In this document: one piece after another, positions 26,401-35,131 of the stretch | Layout of the letters: the number at the start of each line of letters is the position of its first letter | Position numbering within the stretch: the first letter of the stretch is position 1 | Assembly: GCF_014204985.1 (NCBI RefSeq) | Contig: NZ_JACHMP010000001.1 | Location: 6,324,001-6,388,000, forward strand | Origin: Streptosporangium becharense | GTDB lineage: Bacteria > Actinomycetota > Actinomycetes > Streptosporangiales > Streptosporangiaceae | DNA: 64,000 nt | Direction of reading: 5' to 3' | Notes under the pieces: model-generated | Databases searched by the model: none | Told to the model about the DNA's origin: nothing | What the model saw: the letters and a program-made list of their open reading frames with translations, nothing else | Translations under genes and position numbers: made by a program

Positions 26401-27438
26401 TCAACGCCGCCTTTCGCGGATTCTCTGAGGAGCATGGGGAGGCCGGGCCGGCGAGTGGACGCGCGCACCGCGCAGCAGGCTGACCAGGACGACGGCGACC
26501 ACGCCGGCCGCGACCACCGCGGTGACGGGCGACACCCCGCCCAGCGTCGTCACCAGCCACAGAGCGCAGGTGAGGGCGGCGATCGCCCCCAGCGCCGTGG
26601 CGACCAGCCGGGTGCCCATGCCCATGCTGCGCAGGCGGTGCGACACGTGGTCGGTGCCTCCCCGCAGGGGGGAACGCCCGGCCAGCGCGCGGGTGAGGAA
26701 CACCGTGAAGGTGTCGAAGGTCGCGACGAAGGTGGGCAGCAGCAGCCCGGCGGCCACCGTGTCGGGGTCGCGTCCGACGACCAGGACGACGGCCGAGCAG
26801 GCGAGCGTGAACCCGATGAACAGGGACCCGGAGTCGCCCATGAAGATGCGCGCCGGCGCCCAGTTGTGCGGCAGGAAGCCGAGACCGGCGCAGGCGAGCG
26901 CGCACAGCAGCATCGCCAGCTCCGGGCGGTCCTGCACGGCGGCGGTCACCGCGAGGAGGGCGGCGCTGACCGTGGTCACGCTGCCGAGGGCACCGTCCAT
27001 GTTGTCGAGCAGGTTGAAGGAGTTCGTCATCACGACGATCCACACCACGGTGAGCAGACCGTCCAGCCAGGTCGCCGTCACGGTCACGTGCACCCCGGAC
27101 AGCACCACCCCGCAGGCCACCACCGCCTCCACGACCAGCCGGGTGACCGCCGGCAGGGGTGCGATGTCGTCGATCAGCCCGAGCAGCGAGATCGCCGTGG
27201 CGGCCAGGAGGATCGCGGTGAGCTGCGGGTCGGCGAAGCCGAGCACGGCCACGGTGGGCACGACCGTGCCCACCGTGATGGCGATGCCGCCCAGGTACGG
27301 GGTCGGGCGGGCGTGAGCCTTGTGCCCCCCGGGACGGTCGGTGAGGTCCCAGCGCAGCGCCAGGCGCCGCAACGGCACGACCGCTGTGGCGCTGAGCGCG
27401 CACGCCGCCCCCGCGGCGAGGGCGATCGTCCCGCTCAC
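26401..27438 (-). CDS. WecA/MraY-like polyprenyl-phosphate sugar-1-phosphate transferase
   Basis: Multi-spanning membrane enzyme that starts a glycan by moving a sugar-1-phosphate (often GlcNAc-1-P) onto undecaprenyl or decaprenyl phosphate. Motifs: DRPGGHKAHARPTPYLGG, SLLGLIDD, NSFNLLDNMDG (catalytic Asp), FMGDSGSLFIG and GGTDHVSHRL. 345 residues. The GTG start overlaps the epimerase stop by four bases. Genes for the co-polymerase kinase, epimerases and a glycosyltransferase share this transcript direction, so this is the likely entry point of the glycan pathway. Sugar specificity is not readable. Confidence 0.93.
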   Translation of the reverse strand: MSGTIALAAGAACALSATAVVPLRRLALRWDLTDRPGGHKAHARPTPYLGGIAITVGTVVPTVAVLGFADPQLTAILLAATAISLLGLIDDIAPLPAVTRLVVEAVVACGVVLSGVHVTVTATWLDGLLTVVWIVVMTNSFNLLDNMDGALGSVTTVSAALLAVTAAVQDRPELAMLLCALACAGLGFLPHNWAPARIFMGDSGSLFIGFTLACSAVVLVVGRDPDTVAAGLLLPTFVATFDTFTVFLTRALAGRSPLRGGTDHVSHRLRSMGMGTRLVATALGAIAALTCALWLVTTLGGVSPVTAVVAAGVVAVVLVSLLRGARVHSPARPPHAPQRIRERRR

Positions 27439-28424
27439 CGGATGGACGCCGCCGTGTCGCCGGTGGCCTCACCGATGATCTCGGTGAGGATCTCGTCGAG
27501 GGTGCGCCGCGGGGTCCAGCCGGTCAGCGCGCGGAGCTTCGTGGTGTCGGGGACCCGCCGGGTCATGTCCTCGAACCCCTGCTCGTAGGCCTCGGAGTAG
27601 GGGACGAGGTCGATCCCGGAGGTGGACCCGGTGAACTCGATGATGAGCTTGGCCAGCTCCATGATGCTCACCTCGTCGGCGGAGCCGATGTTGAAGGTGT
27701 GACCGACGGCCGCCTCGTTGTCCAGCAGCCGCAGCAGCGCGTCGACGACGTCCGCGACGTGCGCGAAGCAGCGGGTCTGGGTGCCGTCGCCGAACACCGT
27801 CAGAGGCATGGCCGACAGGGCCTGCCGGACGAGGGTCGGGATGACCATGCCGTAGGTCGAGCTCTGCCGCGGGCCCACGGTGTTGAACAGCCGCACGATG
27901 ATCGTCGGCAGGCCGCGCTCCTTGTGGTAGGCGTTGGCGAGGATCTCGTCGACGGCTTTGGAGGTGCTGTAGGCCCAGCGGACCACGGCCGGGCTGCCGA
28001 GGATGCGGTCGGAGTTCTCGCACAGCGCGTCGGAGGAGTTCTTGCCGTAGATCTCGCTCGTGCTGGTGATCAGGATCTTCTTGCGGTACCGGTGCGCGGC
28101 CTCGATGACGATCTCCGATCCGCGGATGTTGGTCGTCAGCGACCGCAGCGGCTGCTCGACGATCAGCTTGACGCCGACCGCCGCCGCGAGGTGGATGACC
28201 ACGTCGCACTGGTGGACCAGTTCGTCGACCATGAGCTCGTCGAGGACCGAACCGTGCACGAAACGGAGGTTCGGGTGGGGACGCAGGTTCTCCAGCCGCC
28301 CCGTCGAGAGGTTGTCCAGCACGACGACGGAGTCGCCACGCGCCAGCAGGGCATCGGACAGGTGCGACCCGATGAACCCACTGCCGCCCGTGATCAGGTA
28401 TTTGGTGGTCGATGGCAAGCTCAA
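27435..28424 (-). CDS. NAD-dependent epimerase/dehydratase (extended SDR) 1
   Basis: Nucleotide-sugar-modifying enzyme. Rossmann motif GGSGFIGSHLSDAL, substrate-site TSTSEIYGKNSS and catalytic YSTSKAVDE. 329 residues. The start is a TTG with a strong GAGGAGAAA six bases upstream; no ATG fits. Family resemblance is closest to UDP-glucuronate decarboxylase or UDP-glucose 4-epimerase-like enzymes, so UDP-xylose, UDP-galactose or similar is possible. Cotranscribed with the WecA-like gene (GTGA overlap). Confidence 0.88.
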   Translation of the reverse strand: MSLPSTTKYLITGGSGFIGSHLSDALLARGDSVVVLDNLSTGRLENLRPHPNLRFVHGSVLDELMVDELVHQCDVVIHLAAAVGVKLIVEQPLRSLTTNIRGSEIVIEAAHRYRKKILITSTSEIYGKNSSDALCENSDRILGSPAVVRWAYSTSKAVDEILANAYHKERGLPTIIVRLFNTVGPRQSSTYGMVIPTLVRQALSAMPLTVFGDGTQTRCFAHVADVVDALLRLLDNEAAVGHTFNIGSADEVSIMELAKLIIEFTGSTSGIDLVPYSEAYEQGFEDMTRRVPDTTKLRALTGWTPRRTLDEILTEIIGEATGDTAASIR

Positions 28425-28482
28425 GGCTTTCTCCTCGTCGCGTACTTGTGGAGATATCCGGTGCCGGGAGGAGGGCGGTGGC

Positions 28483-29448
28483 TCATGCGTGCGCGCCGAG
28501 CCCCGCGTCGACGGCGGAGGCCGACGTCTTCTCGAACCAGGTCACCGTCGCGCGGATCCCCTCCTCCAGGGGGACGGGACGCACGCCGGGGAACAGCTCG
28601 TGAAGCAGGTGGGGGGAGGCCTGCGACTGGTGGATGTCGCCCGCCCGCGGTGGCAGGGTGACCGACTCGACCGGCCGCCCGAGAACCGCGGACAGGACCT
28701 CCATCACGTGCCGCAGGGAGACACGGGTGCCGAACGCCAGGTTCACCGGGCTCATGCTCGTCACCCGGCGGACGGCCGCGTCGACGAGGACCTGGGTCAC
28801 GGACTCCACGTAGGTGAAGTCCCGCGCCTGGTGCCCGTCGCCGTGCAGCGGCACCGGCTCACCGCGCAGGGCCGCCGAGACGAACGCCGGGATCACGGCC
28901 GCGTACGCGTGACCGGCGGCCTGGAGCGGGCCGTAGACGTTGAAGAAGCGGAACGGCAGCACCGGCAGCCCGAAGCTGTGCGCGTAGGCCAGGGCGTAGG
29001 CCTCCATGGCCAGCTTGCCGGCCCCGTACGGACTGAGCGGCCGGGTCGGCAGCTCCTCATGCTTGTGCTGTTCCGGCCGGTCGCCGTAGACCGACGAGGA
29101 GGAGGCGAGGATCAGGTGCGGCCTGCCCGCGCGGCACGCCTCCAGCACGTTGAGGGAGCCGGTGGCGTTGACGGAGTGCGAGGCCATCGGGTCGAGGAGC
29201 GAGCGGGGCACCGACGGCCGGGCGGCCAGGTGGATCACGTGCGTGACGCCCGCCACGAGGTCCGTCAGCAGGTCCCGGTCCAGGATGCTGCCCGTCACGA
29301 CCTCGGCCTCGACACCGTCGAGGTTGGCGAGGCTCCCGCTGCTCAGGTCGTCCAGCACGGTGATGTGCCCGACCTCGGGCCGGGCGGCCAGTGCCCGGCA
29401 GGTGTGCGCGCCGATGAACCCGGCGCCGCCGGTCACGAGCACTCTCAT
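28483..29448 (-). CDS. NAD-dependent epimerase (extended SDR) 2
   Basis: Nucleotide-sugar epimerase of the GalE/WbpP type. Motifs are GGAGFIGAHTCRAL, the catalytic region ASSSSVYGDRPE and SPYGAGKLAMEAY (YxxxK). 321 residues from the ATG at 29448, which overlaps the stop of the upstream glycosyltransferase gene (ATGA). The C-terminus is typical (FEKTSASAVDAGLGAHA). It probably interconverts UDP-sugars or UDP-N-acetylhexosamines for the glycan. Confidence 0.9.
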   Translation of the reverse strand: MRVLVTGGAGFIGAHTCRALAARPEVGHITVLDDLSSGSLANLDGVEAEVVTGSILDRDLLTDLVAGVTHVIHLAARPSVPRSLLDPMASHSVNATGSLNVLEACRAGRPHLILASSSSVYGDRPEQHKHEELPTRPLSPYGAGKLAMEAYALAYAHSFGLPVLPFRFFNVYGPLQAAGHAYAAVIPAFVSAALRGEPVPLHGDGHQARDFTYVESVTQVLVDAAVRRVTSMSPVNLAFGTRVSLRHVMEVLSAVLGRPVESVTLPPRAGDIHQSQASPHLLHELFPGVRPVPLEEGIRATVTWFEKTSASAVDAGLGAHA

Positions 29449-30626
29449 CGGGGGTTCTCCTTCGTGACGGGGTGCCGCCCGGGGGTCCCGCGCAGCGACC
29501 GGTAGAGGTGCTCGGTGTCGGAGACGAGACGTTCCACGCCGAACGCGTGCGTCGTCCAGTCGCGGGCCAGCGTGCCCATCCGGCGGGCGAGGTCGGGTTC
29601 GGACAGCATGCGGATGACGTGCATGGCCAGCTCGCCCGGGTCGGGCGCCGCCAGCAGGCCGGTCTGCCCGTCCCGGACGACCTCGGCGACGCTGCCCACG
29701 CGCGTGGCGACGACCGGGGTGCCCGCCATCCCCGCCTCGATGAGCGTGAGGGGGGTGCCCTCGTTGTCGGAGGTCAGCAGGACCATGTCGGCGGCGGCGT
29801 AGACCGTCTCCACGTCCTTGCGCCAGCCGACCAGGTGGAAGGAGTCGCGGGCACCCTCGATGTCCCGCTGGACCTGCTGTTCCAGCTCGCCGCGTCCGCA
29901 CACGACGAACCGGCATCCGGGGACCTGCCTGATCACCGAGCCGGCCACGGTGAGGAACCGGTCGGGCCGTTTCACTCGGGTGAGGCGGCCCACGTACGCC
30001 ACGACGGGGGCGTCCTGCGGCAGTCCCAGCGTGGCGCGGGCCTCCTGCCTGGTGGGGATCGGCCCGAGCCGGACCCCGGGCGGTATCACCACGTACTGCG
30101 GGGGGCGGCCGATCCCCGCCTGGAGCAGTTCGTCCCTGACCTGGGAGCCCACGGTCACCAGCCGGTCCGACATGGAGGCCAGGAGCCGTTCCGAGCGCAC
30201 GTAGAGCCCGCGTTTGGCGGGGGAGAAGTATCCGTGCAGGAGGTGACCGTGGAAGACGTGCACGCGCGCCGCGCCGACGCCGGACAGGCGGGCGGCGACC
30301 CGGCCCAGGGCGCCCGCCTTGGCGGTACGGGTGTGCACGATGTGCGGGCGGAACGCCCGCATGGCGCGGATCAGCCAGAAGAGCGCGTGGTAGTCGTCAC
30401 CGAGCCTGATCGACCGGCCGAGCCCCGGTACCCGGTGCACCCGGGTCTCCGCCTCGTGCAGCCGGAGGTGGTCGCCCTCGCCGTCGTCGACGTAGCCGGT
30501 GTAGAGGCGGTGGTCGAACTCCTCCGGGTTGAGCCCCTCGCGCAGCCCCAGGACCTGGGTGGCGGGACCGCCGACGTTCATGCGCGCGATGATCTCCATG
30601 ACACGTATCCGGCTGTCCGGTTTCAT
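29445..30626 (-). CDS. Glycosyltransferase, GT4 family
   Basis: Cytoplasmic or membrane-associated retaining transferase with two Rossmann-like domains. N-terminal ARMNVGGPATQVLGLREGL, donor-site YVGRLTRVKRPDRF and the EX7E motif SDNEGTPLTLIEAGMAG are visible. 393 residues from the ATG at 30626, which has a GAGGAG site. First gene of the leftward operon containing both epimerases, the WecA-like transferase and the tyrosine kinase. Likely adds a sugar to the lipid-linked repeat; donor unknown. Confidence 0.92.
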   Translation of the reverse strand: MKPDSRIRVMEIIARMNVGGPATQVLGLREGLNPEEFDHRLYTGYVDDGEGDHLRLHEAETRVHRVPGLGRSIRLGDDYHALFWLIRAMRAFRPHIVHTRTAKAGALGRVAARLSGVGAARVHVFHGHLLHGYFSPAKRGLYVRSERLLASMSDRLVTVGSQVRDELLQAGIGRPPQYVVIPPGVRLGPIPTRQEARATLGLPQDAPVVAYVGRLTRVKRPDRFLTVAGSVIRQVPGCRFVVCGRGELEQQVQRDIEGARDSFHLVGWRKDVETVYAAADMVLLTSDNEGTPLTLIEAGMAGTPVVATRVGSVAEVVRDGQTGLLAAPDPGELAMHVIRMLSEPDLARRMGTLARDWTTHAFGVERLVSDTEHLYRSLRGTPGRHPVTKENPR

Positions 30627-31041
30627 TACGGGCTCCTCGGTGATGGCCTGGTCACGTCGGAGAAGGTAGCCCGCGCCCATTCCGTTCGCGGCTATCGCTA
30701 CGGCGATGGCGGAATGTTTTCCCCTATTCCTACCTTCACATGATCCAGTTGAGGAGTCCGCGTCTCCGGCCGGTGCGGCGCACCCGGCCGGCGCGGGGGA
30801 GATTTCCCAGTCGAAGGTGTTATCTGCGGTAGATGCGGCTTTCGGCGGTATTTATTCACCGGATTGCCGAAAAATAGCGTGCCGCTACCGGGCGTTTCGG
30901 GGGACACGCCGGGTTCGTTTGCCATCCTGCCTGGTGGTGGCGTGTATCGTGTCGATGTTCGCGCCGTGTGAAAGTCTCACCGTGAGGCATCTGGAGAGCT
31001 GCGGATTTCCGCGGTGGCGCAGCCTACTAAGGTGAAATTCC
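30627..31041. other. Divergent promoter region of the two glycan transcripts
   Basis: About 415 bases without a supported gene, with a locally A/T-richer part around 30820-30880 (TATTTATTCACC, GAAAAATAG). It presumably holds promoters for the leftward glycosyltransferase operon and the rightward membrane protein. No clear -10/-35 pair could be fixed. Confidence 0.4.
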
Positions 31042-32337
31042 ATGGAGTACGTCGTCGTCGCCGTATCGGCGCTCATTCTCATTCTGCTTGTTCACGCGAG
31101 CTTCGAGACGCGGTTGACATGGCGGGTCCTCCCGGTGCTCGTCCTCGCGTTCGCAGCCCGGCTGGTGGTGCACGTCCTGCTGTTGCGCGGCGGCGTCATC
31201 GATTACGGCGGAGACAATTTCGCCTATGAGCTGAGAGCCCTGGAGATCGTGGCCTACTGGCGGAGCGAGGGGTTCGGGTTCGTCACCGCGGAGGAGATCC
31301 CGTCCCTCTACTCGGCGGCCGGCCCGTGCCACGTCTTCGCGCTCGTCGTCTACCTGTGCGGCGGCCCGGCCCCGCTGGCCTGCGCCGCGGTCGTCGCGCT
31401 CCTCGCCTGCGGGCTGTGCACGGTGCTGTACAAGTTCGCCCGCCTCGTGGGCGCCGACGAGCGGTCGGCCCTGCGGCTGCTGGTGTTCACCGCGTTCCTC
31501 CCCACGCTGCTCGTGCACACCTCCGACACGTTCAAGGACGGTTTCAACGCCTTCCTCGTCCTGATCTGCCTGTGGCTGGCCGCCTCGAACGCGCAGCGCT
31601 TCGACGTCCGCAAGGTGCTCGCGCTCGTCCCGCTGCTCTGGGCACTGTGGTACGTGCGTCCCTACATGGTGTTCATGTGCGCGCTGCCGCTGCTCTTCGG
31701 GGTGATCAAGCCGAACCGCGCGGTGTCCCTGCGCCTCGTGGTCTTCTCCCTCGTACTGCTGACGGCCGCCGCGGTCCAGCTCGACGACACGCTGAGCAGC
31801 GGACCCATCGCGACCATGCAGGAGGAGCTGGAGCGCGGGCAGGCGAGCAACGTCCGCGTCTCCAACGCCGAGGGGGAGTCGGGTGTGCTCTTCGACGACG
31901 GCGGCAACCCCTGGAGCCGGCTCGGGCCCAAGATCCTCTACACCCTGCTCTCCCCGTTCCCCTGGACGCCCGGCAGCACGACGCTCCAGCTCGGCAAGAT
32001 CGAGGTGCTGCTGCTGTACTTCCTCTTCTACTGGGCGGTGGTCGGCGCCCGGCGGCTGTGGCGGCACGACCGGCGGATGCTGCTGCTCCTACTGCTGTTC
32101 ATCGTGCCGAGCACGGTCGCCTACGCGACGACCATGGCGAACATCGGCCTGATCTTCCGTCAGCGCATTCCGATCGTGCTGGTCGTCAGCCTGCTCGCCG
32201 CGGTCGGGTGGACCGGCGCGCGGCGCGGCGCCCGCCGGTTCGCCGGGCAGCCCGCCGTCACCGCCCCCGGCACCCCCGCCCCGGGCACCCCCGCCCCGGG
32301 CACCCCCGTCACCGCCCCGGCCGCCGCCGCGCCTTGA
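31042..32337 (+). CDS. Polytopic membrane protein, Wzy/GT-C-like candidate
   Basis: 431 residues with about ten hydrophobic helices. Family not recognised securely. An extracytoplasmic loop motif, DYGGDNFAYELRA near residue 54, and conserved-looking stretches HTSDTFKDGFNAF, WYVRPYMVFM and LSPFPWTPGSTTLQ suggest a membrane sugar transferase or polymerase. The C-terminus is a (PGTPA)n repeat. In a locus with Wzx-like, Wzc-like and WecA-like genes it is the best Wzy (polymerase) candidate; that is inference. Ends 29 bases inside the convergent flippase gene. Confidence 0.7.
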   Translation: MEYVVVAVSALILILLVHASFETRLTWRVLPVLVLAFAARLVVHVLLLRGGVIDYGGDNFAYELRALEIVAYWRSEGFGFVTAEEIPSLYSAAGPCHVFALVVYLCGGPAPLACAAVVALLACGLCTVLYKFARLVGADERSALRLLVFTAFLPTLLVHTSDTFKDGFNAFLVLICLWLAASNAQRFDVRKVLALVPLLWALWYVRPYMVFMCALPLLFGVIKPNRAVSLRLVVFSLVLLTAAAVQLDDTLSSGPIATMQEELERGQASNVRVSNAEGESGVLFDDGGNPWSRLGPKILYTLLSPFPWTPGSTTLQLGKIEVLLLYFLFYWAVVGARRLWRHDRRMLLLLLLFIVPSTVAYATTMANIGLIFRQRIPIVLVVSLLAAVGWTGARRGARRFAGQPAVTAPGTPAPGTPAPGTPVTAPAAAAP

Positions 32338-33793
32338 GAGTCGCCAGCCGCGCCGCCACCAGGCGCACGTCCCCGGCGCGCGGCAGGAACGCCCGCATCG
32401 GCATCCCCGCCGAGCGGGCGAACCAGGCGATCTCCAGGACGGCCATCGGGATGTAGGTCACGGTGGACGCCAGGGAGGCGCCCGCCGCACCCCAGCGGGG
32501 GATCAGCGCCAGGTTGAGCAGGACGTTCGCGGCCAGCGCGCCGACCGCGATCGCGGTCATGGCGATCGGCCGCTCAAGCCGTACCAGGTGCTGCTCGACC
32601 AGCCGGATCATGGCGAACGCGACCGCCCCCGGAGCCAGCACCAGCAGGGGGACGACGCTGCCGGTGAAGGAGTCCCCGTAGACCAGCGGGACCAGCACGG
32701 GGGAGGCGGCGGCGAGCGTTCCGATGAGGACCGAGGAGACGAGGAGGTTGAGGCGGAGCGTGCGGACCGTGACCCGCTCCGCGTCGCGCGTGTCGGCGCA
32801 GGCCTGGCGGGGGAGCGCGACCTGCGCGATCGCGTCGGCCGGGATGCGGGTCAGTGCCAGCACCGTGACGGCGACCGTGTAGATCCCGGCCGCCGCCGCG
32901 GAGTCCAGGACGTCGAGGAGCAGGATGTCGACGGTCGTCAGGAAGTGGAAGGCCACCCGTCCGGCGTGGTATCGGCCGCCGATGGCCAGCTGCCGGCGCG
33001 CGAGCCGGAGCTCGCAGCGCGGAGACAGCGGACGCAACGCCCACAGCAGGAGAAGGAACGGGACGGTGATGGAGACCGTCCAGCACACCACGACGCCCGT
33101 CACCGTGAGGTCGCCGAGCGCGATGAGCACCAGCAGGGGCAGGCACTGGGTCGCCGCGGCGGCCAGCGCGCCGCGGTTGACGACGTCCGCCTGCGAACGC
33201 AGCAGCGCGATGCCGTTGAGGTTGATGGCCGCGACGCCGAACGGGACGGCGAGCAGCGCCAGGACCATCAGCGGGGAGGCGGTGGGAAGGAGGCCGAGGA
33301 CCGTCATCGCGACCCCGGCCAGCGCGGTCAGCGCACCCAGGACGAGACCGAGCACCAGGCTGTTCGAGGCGAGGGCACGACGCCGAGCCGGGTCCGCCCA
33401 CAGCGCGATCTGCGACCTCTCGACGGAGAGGTGCCCCAGGACCATGGCCATCGACGCCGCGGTCGCGATGACCGCGTAGGTTCCCCGCCCCTCGGGCTGG
33501 AGGATGCGCGCGATCAGCAGGCCCGTCACCGTCGCGAGCAGCAGCCGGGCCGTCCGGCTCGCCACGCTCCTGGCGACCACGCTCGCCGCGGACCGTTCTC
33601 CCGGTGCGTCCGCCGATACCGGCTCCGCGGCGGGTCCCGGCGGTCTCGCGGCGGATCCCGGCTCCGGGGCCTGCTCCGGCTCCGCCGCGGGTTGCGGAGG
33701 GGGAGGAACGGGGAAGCCCGCCGCGGCCTCCGGAGGTGGAACCGGGGCGTATGCCGCGGGCGCCGGGGCCTCGCCGTCACGGTTACCGAGCAC
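32309..33793 (-). CDS. Polysaccharide flippase, Wzx/MOP-family
   Basis: 494 residues: a Pro/Ala-rich N-terminal ~70 residues, then about 12-14 hydrophobic helices. Typical MOP-family pieces appear: ARILQPEGRGTYAVIATA near the first helices and LLNLALIPRWGAAGASLAST near the end. Probably moves lipid-linked oligosaccharide across the membrane. GTG start at 33793 overlaps the upstream GT gene by 11 bases, so the two are coupled. The Pro-rich leader is unusual and probably disordered. Confidence 0.88.
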   Translation of the reverse strand: MLGNRDGEAPAPAAYAPVPPPEAAAGFPVPPPPQPAAEPEQAPEPGSAARPPGPAAEPVSADAPGERSAASVVARSVASRTARLLLATVTGLLIARILQPEGRGTYAVIATAASMAMVLGHLSVERSQIALWADPARRRALASNSLVLGLVLGALTALAGVAMTVLGLLPTASPLMVLALLAVPFGVAAINLNGIALLRSQADVVNRGALAAAATQCLPLLVLIALGDLTVTGVVVCWTVSITVPFLLLLWALRPLSPRCELRLARRQLAIGGRYHAGRVAFHFLTTVDILLLDVLDSAAAAGIYTVAVTVLALTRIPADAIAQVALPRQACADTRDAERVTVRTLRLNLLVSSVLIGTLAAASPVLVPLVYGDSFTGSVVPLLVLAPGAVAFAMIRLVEQHLVRLERPIAMTAIAVGALAANVLLNLALIPRWGAAGASLASTVTYIPMAVLEIAWFARSAGMPMRAFLPRAGDVRLVAARLATLKARRRPGR

Positions 33794-34946
33794 GGCGGTC
33801 CTCCGCGCGCGGGGAGCGGCGGGCCGCCACGAGCCGGCCGTACAGGGTGAGGTGCTCGTCGACCATGACGTCCAGGCCGAGGTTCTTCCGCGTCCAGGCG
33901 GACGCCGCGTCCCCCAGGGCCGCGGCGAGGCCGGGATCGTCCAGCAACCGGGCGATCCCGTCGGCCAGGGCGTGCGGGTCCGAGGCGGGGACGAGCACCC
34001 CGCGGCCCTCCAGGAGTTCCGCGGTGCCGCCGACCGAGGTGGCGACGATGGGCCGGCCCGCGGCCATCGCCTCCATGACCGCGTTGCTCAGTCCCTCGGA
34101 CAGGGAGGCCAGGACCACCACGTCCGCGCGGGCGAGGAACGCCCCGACGTCGGTCCGGGCACCCGCGAAGCGGACGTCCGCCCCGGAGTCGCCCGCCAGC
34201 CTCTCCAGAGCGGCGCGTTCCGGGCCGTCGCCGACGAGCACGAACGTGCACGGCCGCCCCCTCCGGAGGAGGCCGGCGGCGGCCTCGACGAGGACGCGGT
34301 GCCCCTTCTCCGGGCTCAGGCGTGCGACGCACACCACCACGGGGAGTGCGGTGTCGATCCGCGCCGGTTCGGCCGGGTCGAACGCCGAGGCGGGGAGGGC
34401 GTTGTAGATCACGCTCAGCTTGCGGTCCGGCACGCCGTCGGTCGCGTGGGCGTCCCGTGCCAGCGCCGCCGCGTTGACGGTGACGTGGTCGGTGAGCAGG
34501 GTCACGGTCCTGTCCAGAGGCAGGAGCACCCGGCGCCGCCGTTCCAGCCGGCTCTGGTTGCGCCGCCCCGCCACCACGGCCGGAACCCCGGCCAGCCGGG
34601 CGGCGGGCACACCGAGCAGGTACCCCTCGCGCAGGAAGGCGTGCAGCACGTCGGGCCGCAGGCGCCGCAAAAGGCCGACGAGGCGTGCGAAGGCGCGCGC
34701 GTTCCCGGCCGCCGTCCGCAGGCGCGACGGCCGACGGGCGAAGTCGAGAAGGTGGACCTCGACCCCGGCGGCGCGCAGTTCCGCCTCGTGCGGCCCGCCC
34801 CGCGACAGGAGCAGCACGTGGACCTCGACACCTCTGCCGCGCAGCGTCCGTGCGAGCAGGGACAGTTGCCGCTGGGTGCCGCCCATCCCCAGGTGCCCGA
34901 TGAGAAAGGCGACGCGCCGGACCCGGGCGGGGTCTCTCGTCACCAT
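33783..34946 (-). CDS. Glycosyltransferase, GT4 family
   Basis: 387 residues from the ATG at 34946 (GGAAGG site). N-terminal FLIGHLGMGGTQRQLSLLAR, donor-site VCVARLSPEKGHRVL and EX7E SLSEGLSNAVMEAMAAG. Donor unknown. Coupled to the flippase gene through an 11-base overlap, suggesting a cotranscribed export module. Confidence 0.92.
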   Translation of the reverse strand: MVTRDPARVRRVAFLIGHLGMGGTQRQLSLLARTLRGRGVEVHVLLLSRGGPHEAELRAAGVEVHLLDFARRPSRLRTAAGNARAFARLVGLLRRLRPDVLHAFLREGYLLGVPAARLAGVPAVVAGRRNQSRLERRRRVLLPLDRTVTLLTDHVTVNAAALARDAHATDGVPDRKLSVIYNALPASAFDPAEPARIDTALPVVVCVARLSPEKGHRVLVEAAAGLLRRGRPCTFVLVGDGPERAALERLAGDSGADVRFAGARTDVGAFLARADVVVLASLSEGLSNAVMEAMAAGRPIVATSVGGTAELLEGRGVLVPASDPHALADGIARLLDDPGLAAALGDAASAWTRKNLGLDVMVDEHLTLYGRLVAARRSPRAEDRRAR

Positions 34947-35023
34947 GGCGGAACCTTCCACGTTCCCACCTTCCGCTTTCGTGATCTTACCGAGGGTGCC
35001 CGCCGTGCGGCGTGTGCCGGACA

Positions 35024-35056
35024 CCGAGCCGGCGAGGCGACGCCTCGTCGGCTCGG
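35024..35056 (-). terminator. Hairpin between two GT genes
   Basis: A 16-base-pair stem with one G-U pair and a one-base gap (CCGAGCCGGCGAGGCG with its complement) sits 76 bases downstream of the leftward GT gene that ends at 35132, before the next leftward GT gene begins. Imperfect 18-base repeats of GGTCAYCGGGTCCGRAG lie next to it at 35090-35127. Confidence 0.55.
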
Positions 35057-35131
35057 CGTCCGAAGACCGGCCACCGCTTCTGGAGATCCGGTCACCGGGT
35101 CCGAAGGCCGGTCATCGGGTCCGGAGACCGG